Below are positions 49,044-59,159 of a DNA stretch of 64,000 bases, piece by piece (the stretch's first letter is position 1; each line of letters starts with the position of its first letter). The position numbers and the translations under genes are program-made. Origin of the DNA: Darksidea phi (taxonomy: Eukaryota > Ascomycota > Dothideomycetes > Pleosporales > Lentitheciaceae). The notes under the pieces were generated by a model. That model did no database searches. It saw nothing but the letters and a program-made list of their open reading frames with translations, and was not told the DNA's origin. The DNA lies in assembly GCA_030770425.1 (NCBI GenBank), contig JASJFT010000057.1:116164-180163 (forward strand), in the 5' to 3' direction.

Positions 49044-49769
49044 AGCCGGAGGTTGAGATAGGCCTTTGACTTGGGAGGTACCGTCGATTTGTGCAAGTTG
49101 GAATAGTCCGTTCGGATTATGGGGCTAGGAAAGAAACGAAGAAGGGATGGGACGAGCGCTTGTCGAAATTATGAGAGGCGCGTCGACGGTGGGGATTTAA
49201 GGGCGACACAGTTTGGATCACGTATGTGCGAGAGGATGCAGCTCAGGCGACCTTCGCGCGCGCTAAGATTCAGATTTGCGGCCGAAAGGCTGTCGTGTCG
49301 GCTAATTGGCTCTTCAAGGTGCTATTTTTGGCTTAGGTTCCTGTGGCGCAGCTTACCGGTATGACTTTTGTTGCGCGAACCTAGCGTCACCCCATAATTT
49401 TTAAACGGAACCCTCCCTGTGACCGCAAGGCAGCTTTTTACCGCCACGCGAACAACTCGACACTGTCACACTATTACTCATAAGCAACGAAGCATGTGGT
49501 CTGTTTAGGCCCGATCTGGACTTTCTTCTAATAGTTCCAGACACGCCCTGGTTACAAAAGGGGACGCGCGGCTCTTTGCAGAGGATGGACTTGACGTGAA
49601 GGAAACAAAAAGACGTTCGAAAAGTAGACGTCGGCGCCGTAGGAGTAGGAACAAATTCACGCAGGCCTCGCATCCAATCTTCACACGCAAATATTCGCAC
49701 GCAACCTTCTGACGGACGACCCAACCGCCACATCCTCACTACAAGTATTACTTCGTGCATACCACCATA

Positions 49770-50732
49770 ATGGGTTGCCTTCGGTACCTTATACCTAAAA
49801 TTCTCTTGCCTACCTTTACTTGGCCTCATCAAGTCCTTGGGTCTGTTGATTTAGCATCATCAATTCCACCAACGCCGCGCCTTTTCCCTCCAAGTGTTCG
49901 TCAAGCTTTTGGATTCTTTCACAATTACCTTCGTTCCTTCTCGAGCTACTACTGCCATTGGTGTGGCATTCCATTTGACAATCAGATCGCGGCCCTTCCA
50001 TTTGGACTGGTGTTAAAATGGTCAGACGGCACGCGGCTTGAAGAAGTAGCGGCAACCTTGATAGCGCGGTCTGCGGGCTTTCCAGTGCCAAAGATCGTCT
50101 CATACGGCGAGCATCCCGACGCACCTCATGCACCGGTATCAATACTTATGACCCGCATACCGGGAAAGGACCTGGGCGACCCTGGATTGTATGAGGGGAT
50201 GACCGATGACGAGCGGGAGAGCATTTTCGCAGAACTACAGTGCATCCTACAAATTATGCGGAAATGGTTTCACCCATGGGGCGGGGAGCAGATCTGTTCA
50301 GTGTTAGGTACGGCAGTCAGGAGCGTGCGCATCCCCAGTCATGCAGTCGGACCGTGTGAATCTGAATCGGAATTCAACGACCACCTCTTCAGTTCCATTT
50401 CCAGCCACAGCTTCGAAACTCGGGAAAAGTTCGAGGAGACTGTGGAAATTGCTGCAAGACTGCGAAAAATGCGGCATCCAATCGTCTTTACTCATGGCGA
50501 TCTCAAGCATCATAATATTATGGTTCTAGATGGTCACATTTCGGGGTTCCTGGACTGGGAGTCTGCTGGCTGGTATCCAGATTATTGGGAGTTTACTACA
50601 CCGTTAAGATTTGGCCCGAGGGATTTTTGGTGGAATGAGTTGGTGTGGAGACTGGGCGGTGAAAAATACGCGGCGGAACTGGAGAGTGAGAAAGCGCTGG
50701 TTCCCCTTACGGTCGATTCCTGGGCATGGTAG
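49770..50732 (+). CDS. APH-family phosphotransferase (aminoglycoside-phosphotransferase fold)
   Basis: ATG at 49770 gives 320 residues in one exon to TAG at 50730-50732. The Brenner motif IVFTHGDLKHHNIMV carries the catalytic Asp and metal-binding Asn, and FLDWESAGWYPDYWEF is the metal-binding DWE segment. An N-lobe fragment LVLKWSDGTRLEEVAATLIA supplies the Lys. Such proteins are common and expanded in filamentous fungi and phosphorylate small molecules or act as kinase-like proteins; resistance function should not be assumed. The start is chosen at the first ATG; an upstream GTG would add five residues. Complete and undamaged. Confidence 0.88.
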   Translation: MGCLRYLIPKILLPTFTWPHQVLGSVDLASSIPPTPRLFPPSVRQAFGFFHNYLRSFSSYYCHWCGIPFDNQIAALPFGLVLKWSDGTRLEEVAATLIARSAGFPVPKIVSYGEHPDAPHAPVSILMTRIPGKDLGDPGLYEGMTDDERESIFAELQCILQIMRKWFHPWGGEQICSVLGTAVRSVRIPSHAVGPCESESEFNDHLFSSISSHSFETREKFEETVEIAARLRKMRHPIVFTHGDLKHHNIMVLDGHISGFLDWESAGWYPDYWEFTTPLRFGPRDFWWNELVWRLGGEKYAAELESEKALVPLTVDSWAW

Positions 50733-50747
50733 ATATTTTGTATTGTC

Positions 50748-51870
50748 TTATAAAAGAGTGTTGGATTTCTTGATTGCGTCGGGCCTGAAGTGAATGTCGG
50801 TGGAGTTGGAGAATGCAAATGTTGCTTGTGATACCAGCCGCGAAGGATGGTCTTCTCGGAGCACCTTCTCTCGCACTGCGACCACATGCTCCAGCAGCTC
50901 TACTGCCTTGCTTACCTGTCTGTCGGCTTGGTAAGCTCGTGCGAGCTTATGCTGTGAGAATAGCTGATCTGCGTCATCAAGTCTCTCCCTCCGCCGGCAA
51001 CACTCCTTGAGCCACCGAACTGCTTCTGGAATTCTGCCGTCCTCCTTGAGACATGGTCCAACCCGCAGACTCAATTTAGGCTTCTCCTTAGCATTACAAT
51101 CCTGCGTACTTCCTAGGAGCCGCAGCGCATACGGCAGATACGCCCTTCACATTGTACGATTCGCTACATGCCGAGTTGCCTTTATTGTGACTTGTGCTGC
51201 GTCACCGAGCCGGCCGATCCAGACCTTTATTGCTAGATGCACCAGTCGGTACATGTCGTACCACTCGTCCTCCTCCCCTCCTCCTCCCGCTCGCCATCCT
51301 CTCGTCTCGCCAGGAACGAGTACCCGCAGAGCGTGCCGATGGCGTCCTCCATCCACTCCTCCGGCTGGCACGCTCGGCCGGAGCGAGCACGGAATTGTTT
51401 TCCACTTAACGCACGACATGAATGCCAGAAGATCCGCCGCCACCGCATCGTGCGCCTGAATCTGGCCGAACGACACTACCTACATGGTGGCTGCGGCGCT
51501 GGCCGAGCTCTTGTATCGCGTGTTGTTGCGGAACTCCTTGCTCATAAGGCCGACAACGTCTTGCTATGTGTTCCGAAGCAGCTGCACGTACTTGGCTTTA
51601 GGTAGGCAGTGGCCTGCACGATGGCCAGAGGCAGGCATGTTAGCTCATCTAGCAGCTCCTTGGTAGCAGCCTTGTCGCGGAGGAGGTCCTTCCTGGCTAG
51701 TGACTTGTCGAGAAAGTCGGCCGTGTCCTGTCGGTTCATCACCCCGAGCTCAAGCACGTCGCCACGTGTCAGCGACACGGCCACGTCCCTTACTAGCTCT
51801 TTTACGTCCTCCGCCCGCTGCTTGATCGGTGTGCAGCTCTCGCGCAATAACTGCACATGCCTACTCAAAG
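50748..51870 (-). pseudogene. NLR-type NB-ARC/TPR protein, fragment with frameshifts
   Basis: Minus strand, in the correct order. NB-ARC C-terminal part at about 51868-51590 has GVMNRQDTADFLDKSLARKD and LTCLPLAIVQATAYL (GLPLA-like motif). A winged-helix-like region follows at about 51476-51180 with FGQIQAHDAVAADLLAFMSC, then EDAIGTLCGYSFLARRED and DMYRLVHLAIKVW in different frames. TPR repeats end it at about 51074-50750, with LARAYQADRQVSKAVELL and VREKVLREDHPSRL. At least two frame changes separate the parts, and the P-loop half of the NB-ARC domain is missing. Fungal NLRs act in self/non-self recognition; this copy cannot. Identification is firm, function is lost. Confidence 0.8.
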
Positions 51871-52269
51871 CTTAAGGCAAGCACCTAGAAGGTAGAGCAC
51901 TCTAGCCATTTCTCTTTAACAGAGAATATACCGCTCATATTGTAAATAGTATTGGCGAGCCCCCGGCAGCTGCGATGCCGACGATCCCAGAGACAACCGA
52001 AATACATCCACCTTGGTGATCGGCGCGGACTTCTTTCTTGAAACGAGAGTTCAGATTGACCAGATGTTTTGAGGACGATGAAGGATCAAAGAACAGATCT
52101 GAGGCAAGAGGGGTTAGCTGAAACGAGCTTGGCAAGGTTGAAGCTATTCGGCGGTGGCTGAGCTATATTTTCGACCTTCTGTGGAATCTAGCCCACTGCT
52201 GTGCCGTAACAGGTACTTTGGTGGTACACGATCTTGTTATGGCCAGCCGGGAGGACGGCTGACCCGCTC
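51871..52269. other. Stretch between NLR and polo-box remnants, nothing recognised
   Basis: Only short frames; no domain seen on either strand. Confidence 0.4.
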
Positions 52270-53065
52270 AGTCTAATAGCAAGCCGCTCACGCACATTGT
52301 TGTCGACAATGGCCTTGAGTACCTCAAGACGGCTGAAGACAATTTGTCACACAAAACTATTCCATTCCTATATTTTACACAGGCAAAAGACGGCAGTTTG
52401 GAGAAAACTACCATAGCCGAGGCCGACCGCAAGCAGAACAGTATCTTGTGGATTAAATTCGGGCGGTACATGGGCAAGCGCCTCAGCGAGCAGACGCCCA
52501 ACAGGGCCAGGGAAGAGATGGAATCTCCAATTACCATCGTCAGGTACTATCAACGTGTGGGCAATGTCAGCGTGTGGGGCTTTAGCAATGGGTGTTTCCA
52601 GGTTCGCCTCCTTCTCCTCACTCATTGCGATCATATCTCCATCTCTTCTCCTTTCTCCCTTTCTTTCTAGCGTATTCTAAGCACATACTGATCCGATGTT
52701 CCTGCGCGCAGTTCAATTTCCCCGACCATACCAAAATCGTTCTTTCGGCCGATGGCAAATACATGTCCTTCACCACGCTCCCGCTCGCCGCCATCACACA
52801 CATGGCCACCCACTCGGCGGACCTCCCCGCCGAATATATCAAGACGCGCAGGGTCCTGTCCGGCACCATTTACCAACTGCTGTACTGTAACCAACCTACC
52901 TTGAGCCTGACGTCCAGGTCTACCTCGGCAGCCGTCGAAATAGAAGTCGTGGCACTAGCGACGGCGAACAAGCTGGCCGCTAAGCTGCATTTCGTGGCTG
53001 AACTGGATCTGGTGTGTGAGCTAGCCCGATATATAGACATGGAGAGAGAGAAGCGTAACACGTAG
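52270..53065 (+). pseudogene. Polo-like kinase fragment: polo-box region only
   Basis: Begins in HIVVDNGLEYLKTAEDN and continues FGRYMGKRLSEQ and PITIVRYYQRVGNVSVWGFS. An intron (about 52602-52712, CAG|GTTCGC...GCGCAG) joins to FNFPDHTKIVLSADGKYMSF and EYIKTRRVLSGTIYQLL, and the frame ends at TAG 53063-53065. FNFPDHTK and the residues after it are the hallmark of the second polo box of PLK/Cdc5. The kinase domain and first polo box are absent; upstream, the frame is closed by TGA near 52260. A stranded duplicate of a housekeeping cell-cycle gene that kept an intron, so it arose through DNA and not by retroposition. Confidence 0.75.
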
Positions 53066-53384
53066 TATGGCGCTGGATATATGATGACGAGGTCGAAGGA
53101 TGGATGCAGTGTGGTGTATGGGTATATCGTAGATAGGGGAGGGGGGGGCTCACGACCCGCAGTCGGAGGGGTGGGAGAGATCATAGAATAGGCGGCCAAA
53201 ATACTCAATCCATTAAACTATATCTACTATGTCGGGTGGGATGAGATGGAAACACGAGCTGAAGATACTCCCGGATGATCTCCTCTCGGGCCCCGGCCTA
53301 ACGTTTCTCCGCCTACATAAGCATTCGATACTCGATCGGGCTCCTCCTACAACCACCATACTACAGCAGGAGTGTCCAAGTTGA
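53066..53384. other. Stretch after polo-box fragment, nothing recognised
   Basis: Contains a G-run (gggaggggggggc near 53137-53150) but no domain-bearing frame. Confidence 0.4.
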
Positions 53385-53910
53385 TATATTATGCTCTTCG
53401 AGGAGTTGCTTTTCGCGAGTGCCAGGCGTAGTCAGCTTGTGTGGCATAAGTGAATGGACTGGCGGGGTGGAGAGCGAGATGCTCTTCCGGAGGCTGCTCG
53501 CCGTTCTTGGGGCACGATCGCTCCCCGCCGACGAGGCAGGAAGCACACCCATGTAAACAACGACAGTGACTTCGGAAATTTCGAGCTGCATCCGAGTATC
53601 CCTCGCGAGGAAGATCAGGCGGTTGAGAGCAGCCATCTGTACGCCGCGCCGCCAACAGTCGAGGGGGTATGAATCGAGCCGTGTCGGTTTTCAAGGGCGT
53701 AGTAAATCTAATAAATAAGAAAATACGCGGGAGGCTGGTTCTAGTTGAGTCAGCTTCTAAGATCACAGTAAGGGAGTTATTGATGAACGACTTACTGATA
53801 TGCTGGGTGATAGCCAGAACGACTGGCTTACCAAGCACCTGGATGGGCTCACGGCCGAAGACCATGAGCAACAATGTTGAACTTTTTTGGAGAGGAGCGC
53901 GGGGGAGGAA
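53385..53910 (-). repeat. Left arm of an imperfect inverted duplication
   Basis: Two blocks, about 53385-53535 (ending in the gcggggagcgatcg region) and about 53740-53910 (from the agcttctaagatcacagtaa region), recur in inverse order and orientation at 55725-55905 and 56190-56380. The encoded minus-strand piece PVVLAITQHISKSFINNSL is conserved between arms, so an unidentified protein-coding gene was duplicated. Spacing inside the arms differs. Confidence 0.75.
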
Positions 53911-54120
53911 CAAAATAGTGAAAGAATAGTAGACGCCTACATGCCGAGCATCTGGATGGGCTCACGGCCGAAGACACCGGTGTGGAGTGTTGGGTTATTT
54001 GAAAACGAGCTCGATGCAGCGACCCCGCCAACAGTAGGTGAATTTACCATGGCTTCCGCCAGAACAGTATTTCGTTGAGAGCAGTACGCCGCGCTGCCAA
54101 CAGTTGAGGGGGTCGAAGTT
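53838..54120. repeat. Short direct repeats (ctggatgggctcacggccga and others)
   Basis: ctggatgggctcacggccga occurs near 53838 and again near 53952. The segment with cgccaacagtcgagggggt near 53650 recurs with small changes near 54100. They look like remnants of stepwise local duplication. Confidence 0.65.
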
Positions 54121-54212
54121 GGACGAGTTAATCCGGTGGCCGCCGGCATCTGCTAGGATGCTGGCGCAATGGCTGTAAGCGGTCCGTCTTGAAAGACGGA
54201 CCAAGGAGTCGA

Positions 54213-54475
54213 ACATCGATTGCTCGCTGCTGCCGATGAGGCGCTTCTTCTCCTGCTTGACCACGTCGCCGGTCAGGACACTGGCCAGCATCGAATGCCA
54301 CTCGAGCCGCTCACGGTTGGCGGGGATCTTGAGCTCCTCGACGGACGGCTGCATGTCGTCGTTGCCATAGTACAGCAACGTCTCCTGGTCGTACGGGTCA
54401 TTGTCAACGTGCTCGGCCGTGGAGGGCGACTCGGAGTCGGTGCTGTGGCCTAGTGAGCCGGCTGAACGTCCACAG
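54213..54475 (-). pseudogene. Ssk2/OS-4-type MAPKKK fragment
   Basis: The minus strand reads STDSESPSTAEHVDNDPYDQ, LLYYGNDDMQPSVEELKIP, NRERLEWHSMLASVLTGDVV and KQEKKRLIGSSEQ. This matches my memory of the conserved segment of the HOG-pathway MAPKKK family (Ssk2/Ssk22, Neurospora OS-4). Similarity ends after SSEQS; the kinase domain is absent. An isolated internal fragment of a housekeeping signalling gene. Confidence 0.65.
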
Positions 54476-54565
54476 CATACTTCGCCTTATACACACCGCG
54501 TAATGAAAGTGAACGGAGGTGGGAACCCTCTTTTCGGAGGGGGTGCACCATCGACCGATCCTGAT

Positions 54566-54735
54566 GTCTTTCGGATGGATTTAAGTAAGAGCATAGCTGC
54601 TGGGACCCGAAAGGGATAGAGGCGCATGTGACATCGGATGGATGTGAGTAAGAGCATAGCTGTGGGGACCCGAAAGGATAGACGCGCATGTGACATCGGA
54701 AAGTGACAGACGCGCATGTGAACATCGGAAAGTAA
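54566..54735. repeat. Tandem repeats, ~60-bp and ~30-bp units
   Basis: Two ~62-bp units (acatcggatggat..aagtaagagcatagctg..gggacccgaaa) are followed by shorter units of gacatcggaaagt and gacgcgcatgtga. No coding role seen. Confidence 0.8.
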
Positions 54736-55505
54736 CGCTCCAGGCTTGGCGCTAGTGAGGGGTAGGTGGCATGGGCCGTGAGGAAGGCGGATGCCACGGA
54801 TGCCACAAGGCCACTCCCTCGCCCTTCAGAACTACCTAAACTTAAGCACATTTCCCCTCCGACCCTACCAGCTCAGTCACACACTCGCCAAAACCTTGGG
54901 CAGCACAAGATGCCCGTAACAAGCATACCTTGATGAACATTTACGACATTGCGCAGAGTGGTACGCAGGCGTTCTACAACTCAACCGTCTTCCGCTAACC
55001 GCTTCCACAGTTGACCTATCGTCCCAAGTACGGCCATCCAATAGATCCCTCCCAACAGTGGTAAACGGCGACCCTAAAAACACCGGCGATAGAGCTAATG
55101 GGACCGCGTTGTCGTAGCCTCGAAAAGTACTCGGAACGCCATCTATGCGGCCGATCGGTGGCGCCACTGATGACGACTTATTTTCAGCCGGACGGGCTTG
55201 CGCTCGTTACGGCTGTTGTTCGTGACGAGAGAATGACGAAGACGCAGGCCGTCGTGCCTCGACCGGATTAGTCCGAGCCTTCGAGACGACGGGCATCACC
55301 GAGACGACCTTCATCATCGGCGACCTCACTGTCGGTGGCCAGCGACGAGCTACGAGAGTCCAGCATACCAGAATCTAGCAAGATGACCTCGGTCAGCCAA
55401 AGAATGCGCACTAGGCCGATATCCCTATCCGCTGGAGACGTACAACATCTTCAGCCAGCTCAGCGTAAGTCGTTTCGAATCGAGTAGATGGTTCGCGATT
55501 GACTA
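54736..55505. other. No supportable gene between repeats and peroxidase fragment
   Basis: Normal GC, short frames only. Just before the peroxidase exon, gtaagtcgtttcg...ttatag (about 55469-55516) looks like an intron, so an upstream exon may have existed; no domain recognised there. Confidence 0.35.
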
Positions 55506-55539
55506 ATGTATTATAGGCGATTATGGACGGGGAACCGTC

Positions 55540-55700
55540 GGATCTTCATCCAGCCTAGACCGAGGGACTACCGCGGCCCCTGTCCAGGCTTGAACGCGCT
55601 CGCGAATCACGGCTACATTCCGAGAAATGGCGTCGCCTCTATCGATGAGCTGATCAACGCAACAGTTCGGGTATTTGGTATGAGCGAGGACCAAGCAGCC
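55540..55700 (+). pseudogene. Heme-thiolate peroxidase (chloroperoxidase family) exon fragment
   Basis: The frame reads RPRDYRGPCPGLNALANHGY, then IPRNGVASIDELINATVRVF. PCPGLNALANHGYIPRNG is the signature of the haloperoxidase/unspecific-peroxygenase family, in which the Cys of PCP binds the heme iron. About 60 residues remain; similarity stops at about 55700, where the inverted duplication begins. Secretion signal and C-terminal half are absent. A gene fragment, not functional. Confidence 0.78.
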
Positions 55701-55724
55701 CTAGCAGCATATTACAGCACCGCT

Positions 55725-56380
55725 GCCTCGTCGGCGGGGAGCGATCGTGCCTCCAGAACGGCGAGCAGCCTCCGGAAGAGCATCTCGCTCTCCACCCCGC
55801 CAATCCATTCCCGTACGCCACCCCGCCCAACGAGCGGGTATTCGACAAGCTAACTAGGCCTGGCGCTCGCGAAAAGCAACTCCTCGAAGAGTATAATATG
55901 CGATGTCTCATGCGCGTCTAACATTGAGACTACGCTGAACGGAACCGTTATCGAGCCCACTCTCGCCGATGGCCGCTCTTCCTCGCGAGGGATCCCCTCT
56001 ACCCCCTCCACCTCCACCTCCGCTAAAAAAAGATGTTGCCAGACAAATGCCTTCGTTTTCTCCTCCAAAAACTCACACCATGGCAAGCCATGAGCAGCTT
56101 TCCGCGCCAGGACTCCGCTATCAAAATGCAGAGGACCCACACGTATGGGAGTCTGCGTGTCCTCCCTCTACCAAAAAAGCGACTACTATTCTTACACTGT
56201 TCTGTTCCTCCTCCGCGCTCCTCTCCAAACACGTTCAACATTGTTGCTCATGGTCTTCGGCCGTGAGCCCATCCAGGTGCTTGGTATGTCAAAGCCAGTC
56301 GTTCTGGCGATCAGCCAGCATATCAGTAAGTCGTTCATCAATAACTCCCTTACTGTAATCTTAGAAGCTGATTCATTCAG
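55725..56380 (+). repeat. Right arm of the imperfect inverted duplication
   Basis: Inverse counterpart of 53385-53910 (blocks at 55725-55905 and 56190-56380). Between the blocks lies a ~290-bp insert containing a proline codon run (about 55999-56026) that is absent from the left arm. Confidence 0.75.
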
Positions 56381-56630
56381 TGGTCGGCGAAAATGTCTTT
56401 TCCAGAAACGCACGCTTGGTACCTGCTTCTCGACGTCTCTAGGTGGGGTGGGTTTGAAAAGCTCGGTCGCACACACGGCGGTGTTTAAAAATGGAACTTT
56501 TCTAAGACATGTTGGATTTTGGCCTTATACCCTGTGTGTTAAAAAAAACAATAATAATACTTGTTCAATATTAAATGGGAAGATGATTCGCCGAGAAGCA
56601 GTTGAAGTGCAAGAGGCTTTGGTGATATAG

Positions 56631-56675
56631 ATGCTCATTACCACCATGCTCATTACCACCATGCTCATTACCACC
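56631..56675. repeat. Three perfect 15-bp tandem repeats
   Basis: atgctcattaccacc occurs three times in a row (56631-56645, 56646-56660, 56661-56675). Confidence 0.95.
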
Positions 56676-57765
56676 AGCGAACTATAGCCACGTATAAATA
56701 AGGTATCCTTTCTAACTTGTGCCTTGAAACTCTTGCACGTTCGCTTCCGCTTTAACGTGTTATCGAGCTCACCTCACCTTGATGGCGCGTTCCGATACAA
56801 CCGACTCGTTGTTCGCCTGAGGCCATCGCCTGGCTCAGAGTCAAGCCCATTCCATTCAGGTACCAAAGACGCAATCCCTCTTCAGCAAGGGCGTTACGGT
56901 GGTCATCGGTAACCGACGAGTTGTACGGACGGCCAAGGTGAAACTTGCAGAAAACCCTCGAGCCTAAAAGTTGGCAGTAGAGTCGTCACCCTAATAGATT
57001 CGCGTCAAGATCATACCGTATGCAAGGCAGCAACCGAAGTGTGAAGTGGATGAATGGAAAACCAAAGTTTTCGGCAGCACGCGCAAAAGCAAACGGAACG
57101 TGTCCAGTTGTGTCTTGGTATATGCTGATCCAAAGACAGGGGCGGTTAGGCGCTACCAATGAGTCGAGCGAACGAATTGGATGCAATCGGGTAGAGTTCT
57201 TGGGTGCCGTTTACATGGCACGACGGAACCGGGAGACGACTTGCACAAGCTCTGTAGATGGCGCACTGAGTTGTCTTTCCCGTCGCATGGCAGCGGTTCT
57301 GACATGTATCAAGCTTCATGCTCTCTCTGCACTCTTGCCCGTCATGGATTCCTTTACGTGCTCACAAGAAAACGTCTCCTGGTCTGGTTCTGTTGCACCC
57401 CCACTCTACGCCAACGAAGCTCCTAGGTAAAACCTGAGTGCCTGACTCCTGCGTTCCGATGCAAGCAAGCGAACACCAGTGCCAAGGTTTTAGCGAGGAG
57501 GATTACTAATTCACTCCTCCCGCGCTCATCCGTGACTTCCACCACGCGTCATCTTTCATCGCATCCGCCCGCCCTTGATGCATCTCCGGGTGGCACGCTC
57601 ACAGGACCAGATCTGACTGGTTGAAGGCCGGCAATGGAAGGTGGTTGGTTACTCGCTTATTGACGGCTTCTATCGGCTTGAGGCGACGAGAAATGACATG
57701 TGCTGCCGAACTATAGAGCCTGGTTGGGAGACTAACAGCGGTAGCGATTAGTTAGCGCACCCACA
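56676..57765. other. No recognised gene; one open frame of 136 codons
   Basis: An ATG-initiated frame at 57020-57430 (+) has no recognisable motif and no support beyond openness. Otherwise nothing is visible up to the hairpin repeat. Confidence 0.35.
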
Positions 57766-58089
57766 CCCACAGTATAAAAATTGCCTGCGATGGTGCCAGC
57801 ATCCCACCTGCATCCATCTCTTATCCTCAGCCAGCTTCCTCACTATATTCATCTCTTATACCCAGCCAGCTTCCTCACATCAACACCCACCAACCACATG
57901 TCTTCACCAACGATCGTTCGCCTAGTCCTTTAGTAGAATAAACTAGAGCACAACAGGCTATTCGAGTACGGCGCTCTAAACCTTTCGAATATCGCGGCGG
58001 AGCATCTACGGCGCTACAGGCGGGAGGTGCTGTCGACAGGGCTCCTCGATTACAACAACCATTGGTACAAAACCAACTACACGTTGGAC
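57766..58089 (+). repeat. Hairpin repeat, left arm (324 bp)
   Basis: Inverse of 58435-58756 with few mismatches, around a 345-bp spacer. Running inward it has a TATA-like agtataaaaattg (57771-57783), a pyrimidine-rich leader with cagccagcttcctcac twice, ATG at 57898 (MSSPTIVRLVL, then TAG TAG), and a downstream open segment with LNLSNIAAEHLRRYRREVL. An unidentified gene's 5' end duplicated head to head. Confidence 0.88.
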
Positions 58090-58434
58090 TTTGGAGAATA
58101 TAGTAGTAAGGAGCCCCTCCCCCAGCAGCCTAGGCCACTACCCGGCGTAACGTTCCTGGGCTGGCTGTGTTTTTCGTGATTCTACTCCCAATTTACTAAT
58201 AATACATGTAGACGGTTAAACGCGCCGACAACGCCGAACCCCCACCAACAACGACAGCAAGGTAACCTACGCCAGGCCACTTCTCAGTCCTCCACTCACC
58301 AGTAGCCTCCCCAGCCAGGTATCCCCGTCGTCCTCCGCCCCTACGCCATCGTTCGTGTCGTATCCACCGTAGACACCAGCTCCATCTTCCACGTCAGGTA
58401 CGAGAATCCTGTCGCCGCTCGTTCCCTTGAACAT

Positions 58435-58756
58435 GTCCAACGTGTAGTTGGTTTTGTACCAATGGTTGTTGTAATCGAGGAGCCCTGTCGACAGCGCCTC
58501 CCGCCTGTAGCGCCGGGGATGCTCCGCCGCGATATTCGAAAGGTTTAGAGCGCTGTACTCGAATAGCCTATTGTGCTCTAGTTTATTCTACTGAAGGACT
58601 AGGCGAACGATCGTTGGTGAAGACATGTGGTTGGTGGGTATTGATGTGAGGAAGCTGGCTGGGTATAAGAGGAATATAAGGAAGCTGGCTGAGGATAAGA
58701 GATGGATGTAGTAAGTGGGATACTGGTATTATCGTAGGCAATTTTTATACTGTGGG
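58435..58756 (-). repeat. Hairpin repeat, right arm (322 bp)
   Basis: Mirror copy of 57766-58089. On the minus strand ATG at 58624-58626 opens MSSPTIVRLVLQ, then TAG. The frame beyond the stop stays open into the spacer (TNYTLDMFKGTSGDRILVP, DVEDGAGVYGGYDTNDGVG) to about 58250. This arm therefore represents the more complete gene copy; the family is unknown. Confidence 0.88.
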
Positions 58757-59159
58757 CGGTAGCTTAGGCCGTTGTGTAAACTCTTTTGTGTGATATTCTG
58801 TTGCGTGACATTCTGTTGTGTGCTCTCATTCGATCTTACTAACCAACCAAGCATAGGAAAGGACCAGTATGCCACGACAATTTCCGCTACGTTAACGCCA
58901 AGCAACCACCACGAAACGCCAACAACCGTCTCCCCCCGGCTGTCTTTCAAATCTGCACACATGAATCGAACAGCCTCCATTAATCTAGCACTTAGTGTCC
59001 TTGTGTACAGGCTGTTCGACACCTGGCCATTTCCTGGAAACGTCCCAGGGCTGCTGGTCCTGATCGGGGCTTGGCGGTTCCGCCGTTCGGGCTTCTAGAC
59101 GACCTGAGGCAGTACGCGACAATCGTGTGTCTGAAGGGCCACCGCGCCCGTTCACGCTG
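58757..59159. other. No recognised gene between hairpin and HNH pseudogene
   Basis: Contains two short repeats of tgtgayattctgttg (near 58790 and 58808) and no domain-bearing frame. Confidence 0.4.

Noticed and set aside
49401..49832. 143-codon frame on the minus strand
   Set aside because: Low-complexity composition, overlaps the 5' end and upstream region of the APH-type gene, no domain.
57020..57430. 136-codon ATG-initiated frame on the plus strand
   Set aside because: No recognisable domain, no splice or promoter support, and a competing antisense frame; noted only as an open stretch.
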